From assembly GCA_020849935.1 (NCBI GenBank), contig JADZFJ010000288.1:1-8128 (forward strand): 8,128 bases of DNA, in the 5' to 3' direction. The notes under the pieces were generated by a model that saw nothing but the letters and a program-made list of their open reading frames with translations, was not told the origin of the DNA and did no database searches. The translations under genes were made by a program, and so were the position numbers. The stretch is from Crocinitomix sp. (GTDB taxonomy: Bacteria > Bacteroidota > Bacteroidia > Flavobacteriales_D > Crocinitomicaceae). This document shows, piece by piece, positions 1 through 7,297 of the stretch (its first letter is position 1; the number at the start of each line of letters is the position of its first letter).

Positions 1-3000
1 AAGGTAGATTCGTCTAAAGTCCGTGAAATAATTACCGTTAATCAAGATGGCAAGGCATTAAATGTCAAAACTTTTAAAGAAAGTGACAATGTCTATGGCT
101 TTGTGGTAGAAAACATTATCCGTTCCACTTCACGTTCGGCTTTAACCATGAAATGGGATGGCGCACCAGTTGGAATCGACAAAAGAGGGAGTAAAAAAAT
201 CACCATTCCTTCTAAAAATGAATTTGTGGTGTTGGATGTGGAAGTCAACCATGCCCCTGAACAATTTGTCGAAGTGCATTTTTCTGATCCGTTGAGTTCG
301 GAACAATTTTTAGATGGTCTTGTTCACCTCGAATCGCACGATGTGACCATTGTTGCCGACGGACAATTGGTGATGATTTTCCCAAATGAACGTATTATAG
401 GCGACGAATATGTGTATGTTGAAAGCGGGATTCAAAACACCAACGGAAAATCGATTCCTGCCTCTAAAAAATACAAACTCTTTTTTGAGGATATTTCCCC
501 TAGTTTTGAATTAGTTGGTGAAGGAAATATCGTTCCAAAAGAAGGAAATGCCCACTTTCCATTTAAAGCAATCAACCTAAAAGCGGTGGATGTCTCCATT
601 ACCAAAATTTATGAGGACAATATCATGCAATTTCTTCAGGTAAACAATTTTGATGGAACCTACCAATTGCGACGAGTTGCCAAAGAAGTGCACAAAGAAC
701 GGGTTGATTTAAATCCGGATGGTGATTTGGATCTGCACAATTGGCAAAACTTTTCCATCGATTTGTCGAACTACGTAAAACTAGAAATGGGGGCGATTTA
801 TCGCATCGAACTCAGCGCCAAAAAAGAATATTCGTTGTACGAGTGCGACAATACCAAAAAAGGCAATGAATCCATGACCACTTTTGATTTCACGGATGCC
901 AACGAACCTTGGTCGGAGGAGGATTGGAACGAAGATTATGACGATTATTACTATGATTACGATTATTATTCGGAATACGATTATGGGTACGAAGAAAACA
1001 CCGATTACGCAAATCCGTGTAAAGATGCATATTACGCCAATAAATCCATCGCACGTAATATTTTAATTTCAGACATTGGAATCATTGCCAAAGCGGGTGC
1101 CGACAAAACCATGCACGTGGTATTAGCCAATTTGTCAACTACTGAGCCTATTTCAGGCGCAAAAATTAAATTTTACGATTATCAACAACAATTATTAGGC
1201 GAAACCACTTCGGACAAAGAGGGTATGGCGACCCTAAAAATGGATCGGAAACCATTTATTCTTATCGCTGAAAAAAATGGGCAAAAAGGCTATTTAAAAT
1301 TAGGCGATGGCGAAAGTTTGTCTTTGAGTAAATTTGATGTCTCTGGTGAAACCGTTCAACATGGAATTAAAGGATTTATTTACAGTGAACGTGGCGTTTG
1401 GCGACCAGGTGATAGCTTGTATTTAAGTTTTATGATGGAGGATAAAGAAGACTTATTACCAGCCTCGCATCCTGTTAAATTTCAATTTATAAATCCCAAA
1501 GGAATTGTAGTAGATGAACAAATTTCTACACGTTCGTTAAATGGTTTGTACGATTTCCGCACAGCCACACATCCAGACGACATTACAGGAAATTATAGCG
1601 CACAAATCAGCGTTGGAAACCGAACATTTTATAAATCGTTAAAAGTAGAAACAGTCAAACCAAATCGATTAAAAATTGATTTATCCTTTGATTCAGAACG
1701 TTTGGGACAATCAGGCGCTGAAAAGGTGAATTTAGAGGCGAAATGGTTGCATGGAGCAACTGCTAATTCCTTAAAAACCAAGGTAGATGTTCATTTGGTC
1801 GCCACCAAAACCGCCTTTAAAAAATTAGAAGCCTTTACCTTTGATGATCCATTAAAAGAATTCACGGCCGAAGATCGGACTATTTTTGAAGGCAATTTGA
1901 ACGAAGAAGGTAAAGTTTCTTTCGATCATGGCATTTCATTAGCGGCCTCATCGCCGGGAATGTTAAAAGCCTTTTTTACGACCAAAGTTTTTGAAAATGG
2001 AGGTGATTTCAGCATCGACCGAACTTCGGTGATCTATTCACCTTATACCGAATATGCTGGACTAAGAGTTCCAAAAGGAGACATGAGTGGTGGCACCTTG
2101 GTCACCGATAAAGATCATTTAATTGACATTGTTACTGTCAATGAAAATGGGAAATTGGTAGATGGCAATGTCCAAGTGCAAGTGTTTAAATTAGAATGGA
2201 GTTGGTGGTGGGACAGTTATGACAATGATTTAGCGAGTTATATCGCGAGAGCAGGATCAAGTCCGGTGACTGAAAAACAATTGCGTACGGTTGGAGGAAA
2301 AGCACAATTTAAATTTAGAATCAATCAACCTGAATGGGGCCGATATTTAGTGTTGGTTAGAGACGAAGCTTCGGGACATGTTACTGGACAAATTGTCTAT
2401 GTCGATTGGCCTTATTATGCTCGGGCGAGCAGGAGAGATGCCGAAAACGCTACTATGTTGACCTTCTCTACGGACAAAGAAAAATATGTCAAAGGGGAAC
2501 AAGTAAAATTATTAATTCCAACCCCTGACGCAGGAAAAGCCTTGATTAGTATCGAAAGTGGTACAAAAATAATTGATAAATTTTGGGTGAATACGAAAAA
2601 AGGCGAAACAGCCGTTTCCTTTCCAACCACCGATGAAATGGATCCAAACGTGTTCGTCCATGTGACCTTGATTCAAAAACATCAATCCATGAAAAACGAT
2701 TTGCCAATGCGTTTGTATGGCGTTGTACCGATTTTAGTCGAAGATCCGGGATCGCATTTAAATCCAATCATCCAAATGCCTGATGTTTTGCGTCCTGAAA
2801 CACAAACTACCATTAAAATCAGTGAAAAAAGCAAAAAACCAATGACCTATACCTTGGCCATTGTCGATGAAGGTTTATTGGATTTGACCAATTTCAAAAC
2901 TCCTGATCCTTGGAAACATTTCAACGCTCGCGAAGCATTGGGCGTAAAAACTTGGGACATGTACGATTATGTCTTGGCAGCTTACAACGATGAATTGGAT

Positions 3001-5067
3001 AAATTGTTAGCGATTGGTGGAGACGGGGAAGGAGATGGCAAAAAAGCGGCGAAAGCCAATCGTTTTGAGCCTATGGTGAAATTCCTCGGGCCTTTTGAAT
3101 ACGATGGAACGACAAAATCTCACTTAATCAACATTCCAAATTATGTGGGTTCTGTGCGTGTAATGGTTATTACGGGTGAAAATAATGCCTACGGACATGC
3201 TGAAAAAACAGTACCTGTCCGGAATCCGTTGATGGTATTGGGAACTTTACCTCGTGTGGTTGGGCCCCAAGAATCTGTGACCTTGCCGGTGAATGTATTT
3301 GCCATGGAAAGTCAAGTTAAAAATGTGTCTGTCACCATTAAAACAAACAATTTGTTTACGATTGATGGGGCGGTAACGAAAACCTTAACTTTCAATAAGA
3401 TTGGCGATAAAATCATCGATTTTAATTTAAAAGTCGCTAAAAGAACGGGCATTGGAAAAGTCACCATTGTAGCCACTAGCGGCAGTCAAAAGGCGACCTA
3501 TGATTTTGAAATTGACGTCCGTACACCAAATACCGAACAGGTTAAAACAGTCGAAAAAGTCTTGGACGCTGGGCAATCCTTTTCAAGTGCGGTCAACTAT
3601 TTTGGGGTGATGGGTACCAACAAAGCCTATTTAGAAGTGTCCAATTTCCCACCACTTGATTTGGGACGAAGGTTAGATTATTTGATCAATTACCCGCATG
3701 GATGTATTGAACAAACCACTTCTTCGGTCTTTCCTCAGTTGTATTTAAGTGGATTGATGGAATTGGATCAAACAAAAAAATCTGCCATTCAAGCCAATGT
3801 TTTGGCAGGAATCGAACGTATTAAATTGTTTCAAACTGCGAATGGAGGATTTGCGTATTGGCCAGGCGCCACTTACGACGATGAATGGGGAACCAATTAT
3901 GCGGGGCACTTTTTGTTAGAAGCCGAGAAAAAAGGGTATCTCATTCCTTCAAATCTCAAATCAAATTGGCTCAACTTCCAGAAAAGACAAGCCAAGAATT
4001 GGAACAAAGCTAATGCAACCGTGGATGGTCCACGATATGACGATTTAAACCAAGCTTATCGACTCTTTACCTTAGCCTTGGCAGGGAAATCAGAATTGGG
4101 ATTAATGAACCGTTTGCGCGAGCGTAAAGATTTATCGCAACCTGCAAAATGGCGTTTGGCAGCAGCTTACAAATTGGCCGGTCAAAAAGAAGCGGCGTTG
4201 GCCTTGATTGCTGGGGTGAGTAAAAAAGTAGATCCTTACCAAGAACTGTCTTATACTTATGGTTCGGATGGACGTGATGAAGCTATGATTTTGGAAACCT
4301 TGATTTTATTAGGTAAACGAAACGAAGGAGCTGAAATGGCAAAGTCCATCGCAAATCGTTTGAACGACGAGACGTGGATGAGTACACAGACAACCGCTTA
4401 TTGTCTTTTGGCAGTGAGTAAATTTGTGGGAGAAAACAAAGCGACGAACAAACTTAATTTCACTTATAAAATCAATGGGGAATCAGGCACACGCAATTCG
4501 GCCATGACCATGGTAAATTTTGATTTGCGTGGAAAAGGTAAGACGGTGGAAGTGAAAAACATGAGTACGGGAATCTTATACGTACGGTTGATCACTAAAG
4601 GGATTCCAGTGGGCGGAGAGGAAGAAGAAGTGGCTAAAAACATCTCGATTAGTGTAGATTATTTTGACATGAAAAACAACCGAATTGATGTGACGAATCT
4701 TGGGCAAGGCAAGGATTTTATTGCGGAAATTAAGGTCTCAAATCCAGGCACACGGGGAACGTTGAAAGAATTGGCCTTGGTACATGTCGTGCCTTCCGGT
4801 TGGGAAATCCACAATTCACGAATGGATGAATATAATTCGGATCGTTCTTCTTTTTATACCTATCAAGATGTAAAAGATGACCGAGTGTATACCTATTTCG
4901 ACCTGAATCCGTCGCAAGAAAAGACCTTTAGGGTGCAGTTAAATTCGAGTTATTTAGGCAAGTTTTATATGCCGGGTATTTCAGTCGAAGCGATGTATGA
5001 CAAAGGAATTTATGCACGTGCCAAAGGTAAATGGGTAACGGTTTCAAACGAAGCTTATTTGAATTAG
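1..5067 (+). CDS. Bacterial alpha-2-macroglobulin family protein, 5'-truncated by the window
   Basis: The product is a bacterial alpha-2-macroglobulin: a large envelope protein of this family traps attacking proteases through a bait region and a reactive thioester. The frame is open from base 1, so 1,688 residues are visible and the N-terminus with its export signal lies upstream; the GTG at 103 is an internal Val codon. Numbering from base 1, visible landmarks are MG-type beta domains, the family segment ERGVWRPGDSLYLSF near 461, a Trp-rich stretch (EWSWWWDS) near 731, the A2M-domain signature LAIVDEGLLDLTNF near 952, a Gly-rich acidic loop followed by the KFLGPFEYDG segment, and the thioester motif GCIEQ with Cys1235 (bases 3703-3714) opening the alpha-helical thioester domain. 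A receptor-binding-like beta domain closes the protein. A Tyr/Asp/Glu-rich insert occupies residues 301-340. Only four cysteines are visible: 282, 340, 1235 and 1468. Bacteroidota homologues are, from memory, about 1,800-1,900 residues, so roughly 100-200 are missing. The family assignment is secure; the protease target is unknown. Confidence 0.94.
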   Translation, partial: KVDSSKVREIITVNQDGKALNVKTFKESDNVYGFVVENIIRSTSRSALTMKWDGAPVGIDKRGSKKITIPSKNEFVVLDVEVNHAPEQFVEVHFSDPLSSEQFLDGLVHLESHDVTIVADGQLVMIFPNERIIGDEYVYVESGIQNTNGKSIPASKKYKLFFEDISPSFELVGEGNIVPKEGNAHFPFKAINLKAVDVSITKIYEDNIMQFLQVNNFDGTYQLRRVAKEVHKERVDLNPDGDLDLHNWQNFSIDLSNYVKLEMGAIYRIELSAKKEYSLYECDNTKKGNESMTTFDFTDANEPWSEEDWNEDYDDYYYDYDYYSEYDYGYEENTDYANPCKDAYYANKSIARNILISDIGIIAKAGADKTMHVVLANLSTTEPISGAKIKFYDYQQQLLGETTSDKEGMATLKMDRKPFILIAEKNGQKGYLKLGDGESLSLSKFDVSGETVQHGIKGFIYSERGVWRPGDSLYLSFMMEDKEDLLPASHPVKFQFINPKGIVVDEQISTRSLNGLYDFRTATHPDDITGNYSAQISVGNRTFYKSLKVETVKPNRLKIDLSFDSERLGQSGAEKVNLEAKWLHGATANSLKTKVDVHLVATKTAFKKLEAFTFDDPLKEFTAEDRTIFEGNLNEEGKVSFDHGISLAASSPGMLKAFFTTKVFENGGDFSIDRTSVIYSPYTEYAGLRVPKGDMSGGTLVTDKDHLIDIVTVNENGKLVDGNVQVQVFKLEWSWWWDSYDNDLASYIARAGSSPVTEKQLRTVGGKAQFKFRINQPEWGRYLVLVRDEASGHVTGQIVYVDWPYYARASRRDAENATMLTFSTDKEKYVKGEQVKLLIPTPDAGKALISIESGTKIIDKFWVNTKKGETAVSFPTTDEMDPNVFVHVTLIQKHQSMKNDLPMRLYGVVPILVEDPGSHLNPIIQMPDVLRPETQTTIKISEKSKKPMTYTLAIVDEGLLDLTNFKTPDPWKHFNAREALGVKTWDMYDYVLAAYNDELDKLLAIGGDGEGDGKKAAKANRFEPMVKFLGPFEYDGTTKSHLINIPNYVGSVRVMVITGENNAYGHAEKTVPVRNPLMVLGTLPRVVGPQESVTLPVNVFAMESQVKNVSVTIKTNNLFTIDGAVTKTLTFNKIGDKIIDFNLKVAKRTGIGKVTIVATSGSQKATYDFEIDVRTPNTEQVKTVEKVLDAGQSFSSAVNYFGVMGTNKAYLEVSNFPPLDLGRRLDYLINYPHGCIEQTTSSVFPQLYLSGLMELDQTKKSAIQANVLAGIERIKLFQTANGGFAYWPGATYDDEWGTNYAGHFLLEAEKKGYLIPSNLKSNWLNFQKRQAKNWNKANATVDGPRYDDLNQAYRLFTLALAGKSELGLMNRLRERKDLSQPAKWRLAAAYKLAGQKEAALALIAGVSKKVDPYQELSYTYGSDGRDEAMILETLILLGKRNEGAEMAKSIANRLNDETWMSTQTTAYCLLAVSKFVGENKATNKLNFTYKINGESGTRNSAMTMVNFDLRGKGKTVEVKNMSTGILYVRLITKGIPVGGEEEEVAKNISISVDYFDMKNNRIDVTNLGQGKDFIAEIKVSNPGTRGTLKELALVHVVPSGWEIHNSRMDEYNSDRSSFYTYQDVKDDRVYTYFDLNPSQEKTFRVQLNSSYLGKFYMPGISVEAMYDKGIYARAKGKWVTVSNEAYLN

Positions 5068-5100
5068 GAATTCGTTTTGTAGGGTTTATAAAGAAACAAC

Positions 5101-5118
5101 TGTTGACATTTGTTGACA
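5101..5118. repeat. Direct repeat TGTTGACA x2, 10 bases apart
   Basis: TGTTGACA occurs at 5101-5108 and again at 5111-5118, exactly one helical turn apart. A shorter TGTTGA recurs at 5139-5144. The repeat lies just past the A2M stop codon and about 150 bases before the next gene. Spacing of one turn would suit a binding site on one face of the helix, but no regulator is identified and chance is possible in AT-rich DNA. Confidence 0.4.
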
Positions 5119-5120
5119 AA

Positions 5121-5156
5121 AACACCACGATTAAAGGTGTTGAAACTGCTTTTTTT
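5121..5156 (+). terminator. Weak intrinsic-terminator-like hairpin after A2M
   Basis: AACACC (5121-5126) can pair with GGTGTT (5136-5141) around a 9-base loop, and seven T residues follow at 5150-5156. The stem is only 6 bp and the T-run starts 8 bases after it, so this is a poor match to a classical rho-independent terminator. Its place 53 bases after the A2M stop codon, before a separate small gene, is what makes the call reasonable. Confidence 0.35.
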
Positions 5157-5174
5157 GTATATTTATCAAAAAAT

Positions 5175-5215
5175 AAACGAATTGTTAAGAAACCTTTTAT
5201 TCAAACTATTCGTTT
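5175..5215. promoter_or_regulatory. 8-bp perfect inverted repeat upstream of the small lipoprotein gene
   Basis: AAACGAAT (5175-5182) and its exact complement ATTCGTTT (5208-5215) are separated by 25 bases. A further direct copy of ATTCGTTTT occurs at 5070-5078, right after the A2M stop codon, so the word appears three times in the gap. It could be a regulator site or a long-loop hairpin in the leader; it may also be chance in an AT-rich spacer. Confidence 0.3.
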
Positions 5216-5230
5216 TAATTGAAATTAGCA

Positions 5231-5238
5231 CAATTTTG
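5231..5238 (+). promoter_or_regulatory. Possible Bacteroidota -7 promoter element
   Basis: CAATTTTG matches seven of eight positions of the Bacteroidota -7 consensus TAnnTTTG. It lies 30 bases before the ATG at 5269, a distance that would give a short leader. I see no convincing TTTG -33 element at the expected spacing upstream, so the call is tentative. Confidence 0.25.
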
Positions 5239-5268
5239 AAGTTAGCTTATACTACTAAATAATTAAAA

Positions 5269-5568
5269 ATGAAATACGTAATTGGAATTTTAACACTAGG
5301 TCTTTTAACATTCACCGCATGTAACAAACACAATGGATGTTCGCGCTCAGAAAAAGCCGTTGTCTATGATCTTTCTGATTCAGATACATGTGGCATTGTT
5401 TTTCTTTTGGAAGATGGTACATACTTAGAGGCAACTAACTTAAACGAATTTCAGAAATGGGATGACGGTGATTTAGTTTGGATTTCGCATAAACCAACTG
5501 CAGGAGCAAGCACCTGTCAATTGGGCGAAATTGTTAAAATTAGATGCGTGGTTCCTCGGGAATTTTAA
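5269..5568 (+). CDS. Small cysteine-rich lipoprotein, function unknown
   Basis: This 99-residue protein starts with a signal peptide (MKY, then a hydrophobic stretch to residue 17) ending in the lipobox FTAC, with Cys18 as the lipidated residue. It should therefore be anchored in a membrane facing the periplasm or the outside. The mature part has four more cysteines (24, 41, 83, 93), an even number that would allow two disulfides. The segment DTCGIVFLLEDGTYLEATNL (residues 39-58), followed by a DGDLVWISHK strand and ASTCQLGEIVKIRC near the end, resembles small Bacteroidota lipoproteins I recall as uncharacterised. It looks like a compact beta fold. The start is fixed by the signal peptide; the leader AATTAAAA has no Shine-Dalgarno sequence, as expected in this phylum. 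The next gene follows after 52 bases on the same strand. No enzymatic motif is visible. Confidence 0.8.
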   Translation: MKYVIGILTLGLLTFTACNKHNGCSRSEKAVVYDLSDSDTCGIVFLLEDGTYLEATNLNEFQKWDDGDLVWISHKPTAGASTCQLGEIVKIRCVVPREF

Positions 5569-5597
5569 AAGGTTCTTTTTGCTAGTGCCTTAAAATT
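5561..5597 (+). other. Imperfect hairpin across the stop codon of the small lipoprotein gene
   Basis: AATTTTAAAAGG (5561-5572) pairs with CCTTAAAATT (5588-5597) as a 10-bp stem with a two-base AA bulge and a 15-base loop. It covers the TAA stop codon at 5566-5568. No T-run follows, so it is not a standard terminator. It could stabilise the 3' end of the message or partly separate the two lipoprotein genes. The stem is mostly A:T and may be weak. Confidence 0.3.
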
Positions 5598-5620
5598 AAC
5601 CCACCTAGACTAAAAACGAT

Positions 5621-5989
5621 ATGAAAGTTGCTGGTGTATTTTTAGTCCTGATTGTCTGTGTTTTTTCTTGCGATAGAAAGGAGTTTAACGAATATGTTGG
5701 TAATTATGCCTGTCGAAAACTAACTTTTAACTGGCAAAACGGCGAACCTAACGAATATGTCCTCACCGAAAATGAATCTATTGAAGTCGTAAAAAAGAAA
5801 AAATACTTGGTTTTTGAAGGATTTACGGTACATATCGATTCCATTCAACCCAATGAAAACCACGAATTCATTGCAAATTCTTTTAATTACACCATACGGT
5901 TTAACGCCGACAGTATCTTTTTTAGCCGCGATTCATTAGGCGAAAATGGCGGATCTACAATTACTTATTTTGGGGTGAAGGAGGATTAG
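5621..5989 (+). CDS. Small lipoprotein, function unknown
   Basis: This 122-residue protein has a hydrophobic signal peptide (residues 3-16) and a lipobox VFSC with Cys17 as the likely lipid-anchored residue. The mature sequence starts CDRKEFNE. It continues with the segment YVGNYACRKLTF (25-36), alternating beta-strand-like stretches with the pattern FTVHIDSI (68-75) and FNADSIFFSRD (94-104), and a Gly-Gly turn at 110-111 before ITYFGVKED. The layout resembles small flavobacterial lipoproteins with a DSI strand pattern and a glycine-rich C-terminal turn, but I cannot name a family. The charged residues after the lipid Cys might act as a lipoprotein export signal of the Bacteroidota type; this is inference. 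The signal peptide decides the start. It sits 52 bases after the preceding lipoprotein gene and 55 bases before the next gene, all on one strand, so co-transcription is possible. Confidence 0.75.
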   Translation: MKVAGVFLVLIVCVFSCDRKEFNEYVGNYACRKLTFNWQNGEPNEYVLTENESIEVVKKKKYLVFEGFTVHIDSIQPNENHEFIANSFNYTIRFNADSIFFSRDSLGENGGSTITYFGVKED

Positions 5990-6044
5990 TTATCTTATTA
6001 AATAAAGATTTTAGTCTCACAGAATTTGGTTTAAAAAGATAGCA

Positions 6045-6635
6045 ATGGACTTAAAAGATATTGAGAAAAACTACGAAAGAAAGTCAGACGAAGAAATTAT
6101 AAGGATTGCAACCACAGATGCTTATGGACTTCGCCCAGAAGTTTATGCGATTATTGAAAATGAACTTAAAAAAAGAAATCTCGATCATAAAATAATAGGT
6201 GGTGTAATCGCTCAAAACAAGGAATATACCAAAGACGAGTTAGAAGTATATTCAAATAATTTAAGAAACTTACCTTGTCCAATTTGTGGAAATGAGTATT
6301 CAAAACTCAATGCTACTATCTCCCATACAGTAGCAAGTTTCATTGTTTTTTCAACCTATTCAGCAAAATTAACAATTGCTTGTCCATCTTGTTTGGATTA
6401 TAGAAATAATAACGCGATGTTTTCGACAGCTATGCTCGGTTGGTGGGCACCATCCGCAGCAATTTTTAAAACTCCTCTCTACGTCTATCGAAATTATAAA
6501 GCGAAAAAGCAAAATAGCATCTCCAACGCGAATGATACGCTGCTTTCCTTCACCTTGGCGAAAATTGGCGAAATTGAAGTCTATAAAAATGATCGTGAAA
6601 AACTGAAAGAAATTATAAAATTAGTCGATATTTAG
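6045..6635 (+). CDS. Zinc-ribbon-like protein with hydrophobic segments, function unknown
   Basis: The 196-residue product has three visible parts. Residues 11-46 form a charged helical segment (SDEEIIRIAT, then LRPEVYAIIENELKKRNL) of a kind seen at the ends of many bacterial hypothetical proteins. Two cysteine pairs, CPIC (78-81) and CPSC (113-116), could bind one metal ion as a zinc ribbon. A hydrophobic stretch lies between the pairs (about 93-112) and another follows (about 125-147) with the sequence LGWWAPSAAIFKTPLYVYRN. That recalls the GWWGxPWG...TP...N motif that I remember following Cys pairs in other uncharacterised bacterial proteins. The protein is probably membrane-associated. 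There is no signal peptide. A charged tail (KNDREKLKEIIKLV) ends it. The next gene begins 16 bases after the stop codon, so the two are likely co-transcribed. No function can be assigned. Confidence 0.78.
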   Translation: MDLKDIEKNYERKSDEEIIRIATTDAYGLRPEVYAIIENELKKRNLDHKIIGGVIAQNKEYTKDELEVYSNNLRNLPCPICGNEYSKLNATISHTVASFIVFSTYSAKLTIACPSCLDYRNNNAMFSTAMLGWWAPSAAIFKTPLYVYRNYKAKKQNSISNANDTLLSFTLAKIGEIEVYKNDREKLKEIIKLVDI

Positions 6636-6651
6636 CATTTCATACCCTATA

Positions 6652-7245
6652 ATGACAACCAAAAACAACATAATCGGAATTATTTTGCTTGCCATTCCTA
6701 TGCTTGTTTTATGTGGACTTACAATTTATTTTGAACGCAGTCTCAATACCTGTCAAGGACTTGCACATACAATGCGGGATATTTTTCTCTTCGCATTGTT
6801 GATTGGCTCCTCACTTTTGTTTTTGATAATTCAACTATACAAAATAATGACACAGCCAATTCAAAGATTAACCAGAATGATTGTCAGCATATTACTAATT
6901 GCATTGGTTATTTTTTCCGTCCGATTTGATTGGAAAAATAGCCAGTTCGACGACGTATTGCTTAGTGCAAGTTCGGACACCGAGTCGTTAAATTACGGTG
7001 AATTAAAATTGTTAAATAAAAACGATTATTATGTCCGCTATGGTCATTTGGATTGGTCTTGTTCAACCACTGGACTTTATGAAATTTCGTTTGATACGTT
7101 GAAATTAAAAGGAAATCCAGCAGAAAAATCAGATGGCGTTCTAGCTAACAACTATCTTATAGAAAGTTCACACTTAGTTCCAATTGAAACAGATAGTAAC
7201 TTCGCTAGCATGCCTGTTGTATTGGAAATAGAGCGTCCGAAATAA
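6652..7245 (+). CDS. Three-helix membrane protein with a C-terminal soluble domain, function unknown
   Basis: This 197-residue product has three hydrophobic segments, about residues 7-26, 43-63 and 75-91, followed by a soluble C-terminal half of about 105 residues. With lysines at the N-terminus and basic residues between helices 2 and 3 (QRLTR), the positive-inside rule puts the N-terminus in the cytoplasm and the C-terminal domain in the periplasm; that topology is inferred. The domain reads ELKLLNKNDYYVRYGHLDWS, then a Cys-containing turn (Cys137) and GLYEISFDTLKLKG. This strand-turn pattern resembles small beta domains of Bacteroidota hypothetical proteins in which DTL/DTI lines mark consecutive strands. 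I do not recognise a named family. It starts 16 bases after the stop of the zinc-ribbon-like gene, suggesting shared transcription and perhaps a shared membrane role. It converges on the - strand lipoprotein gene, 52 bases beyond its end. Confidence 0.75.
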   Translation: MTTKNNIIGIILLAIPMLVLCGLTIYFERSLNTCQGLAHTMRDIFLFALLIGSSLLFLIIQLYKIMTQPIQRLTRMIVSILLIALVIFSVRFDWKNSQFDDVLLSASSDTESLNYGELKLLNKNDYYVRYGHLDWSCSTTGLYEISFDTLKLKGNPAEKSDGVLANNYLIESSHLVPIETDSNFASMPVVLEIERPK

Positions 7246-7297
7246 TCAGCGCCTTCGATCAAACTGATTACCTCAATCTATCAACAACCCAAAATCC

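Noticed and set aside
103..105. GTG as start codon of the A2M gene
   Set aside because: The same frame is open back to base 1 with protein-like sequence (for example REIITVNQDGKALNVKTF), and no signal peptide follows the GTG, so the real start is upstream of the window.
901..1008. GATTAT/GATTAC runs as a CRISPR-like or tandem DNA repeat
   Set aside because: The units are irregular and in frame within A2M; they reflect Asp-Tyr codons in a low-complexity protein loop, not a DNA array.
884..1066. 60-codon + strand frame over the Tyr/Asp-rich insert
   Set aside because: It is a shifted reading of the GATTAY micro-repeats (giving Ile/Met/Thr runs) within the A2M gene.
5031..5222. 63-codon + strand frame overlapping the A2M end and the following gap
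   Set aside because: It begins inside the A2M coding region in another frame, has no signal or domain pattern, and its second half is ordinary AT-rich spacer.
5992..6009. ATCTT/AAGAT hairpin after the second lipoprotein gene as a terminator
   Set aside because: The stem has only five mostly A:T pairs with an 8-base loop and just four following T residues; too weak to call.
7246..7297. Bidirectional terminator between the convergent genes
   Set aside because: Only a four-base ATCA/TGAT stem is visible and there is no T-run on either strand.
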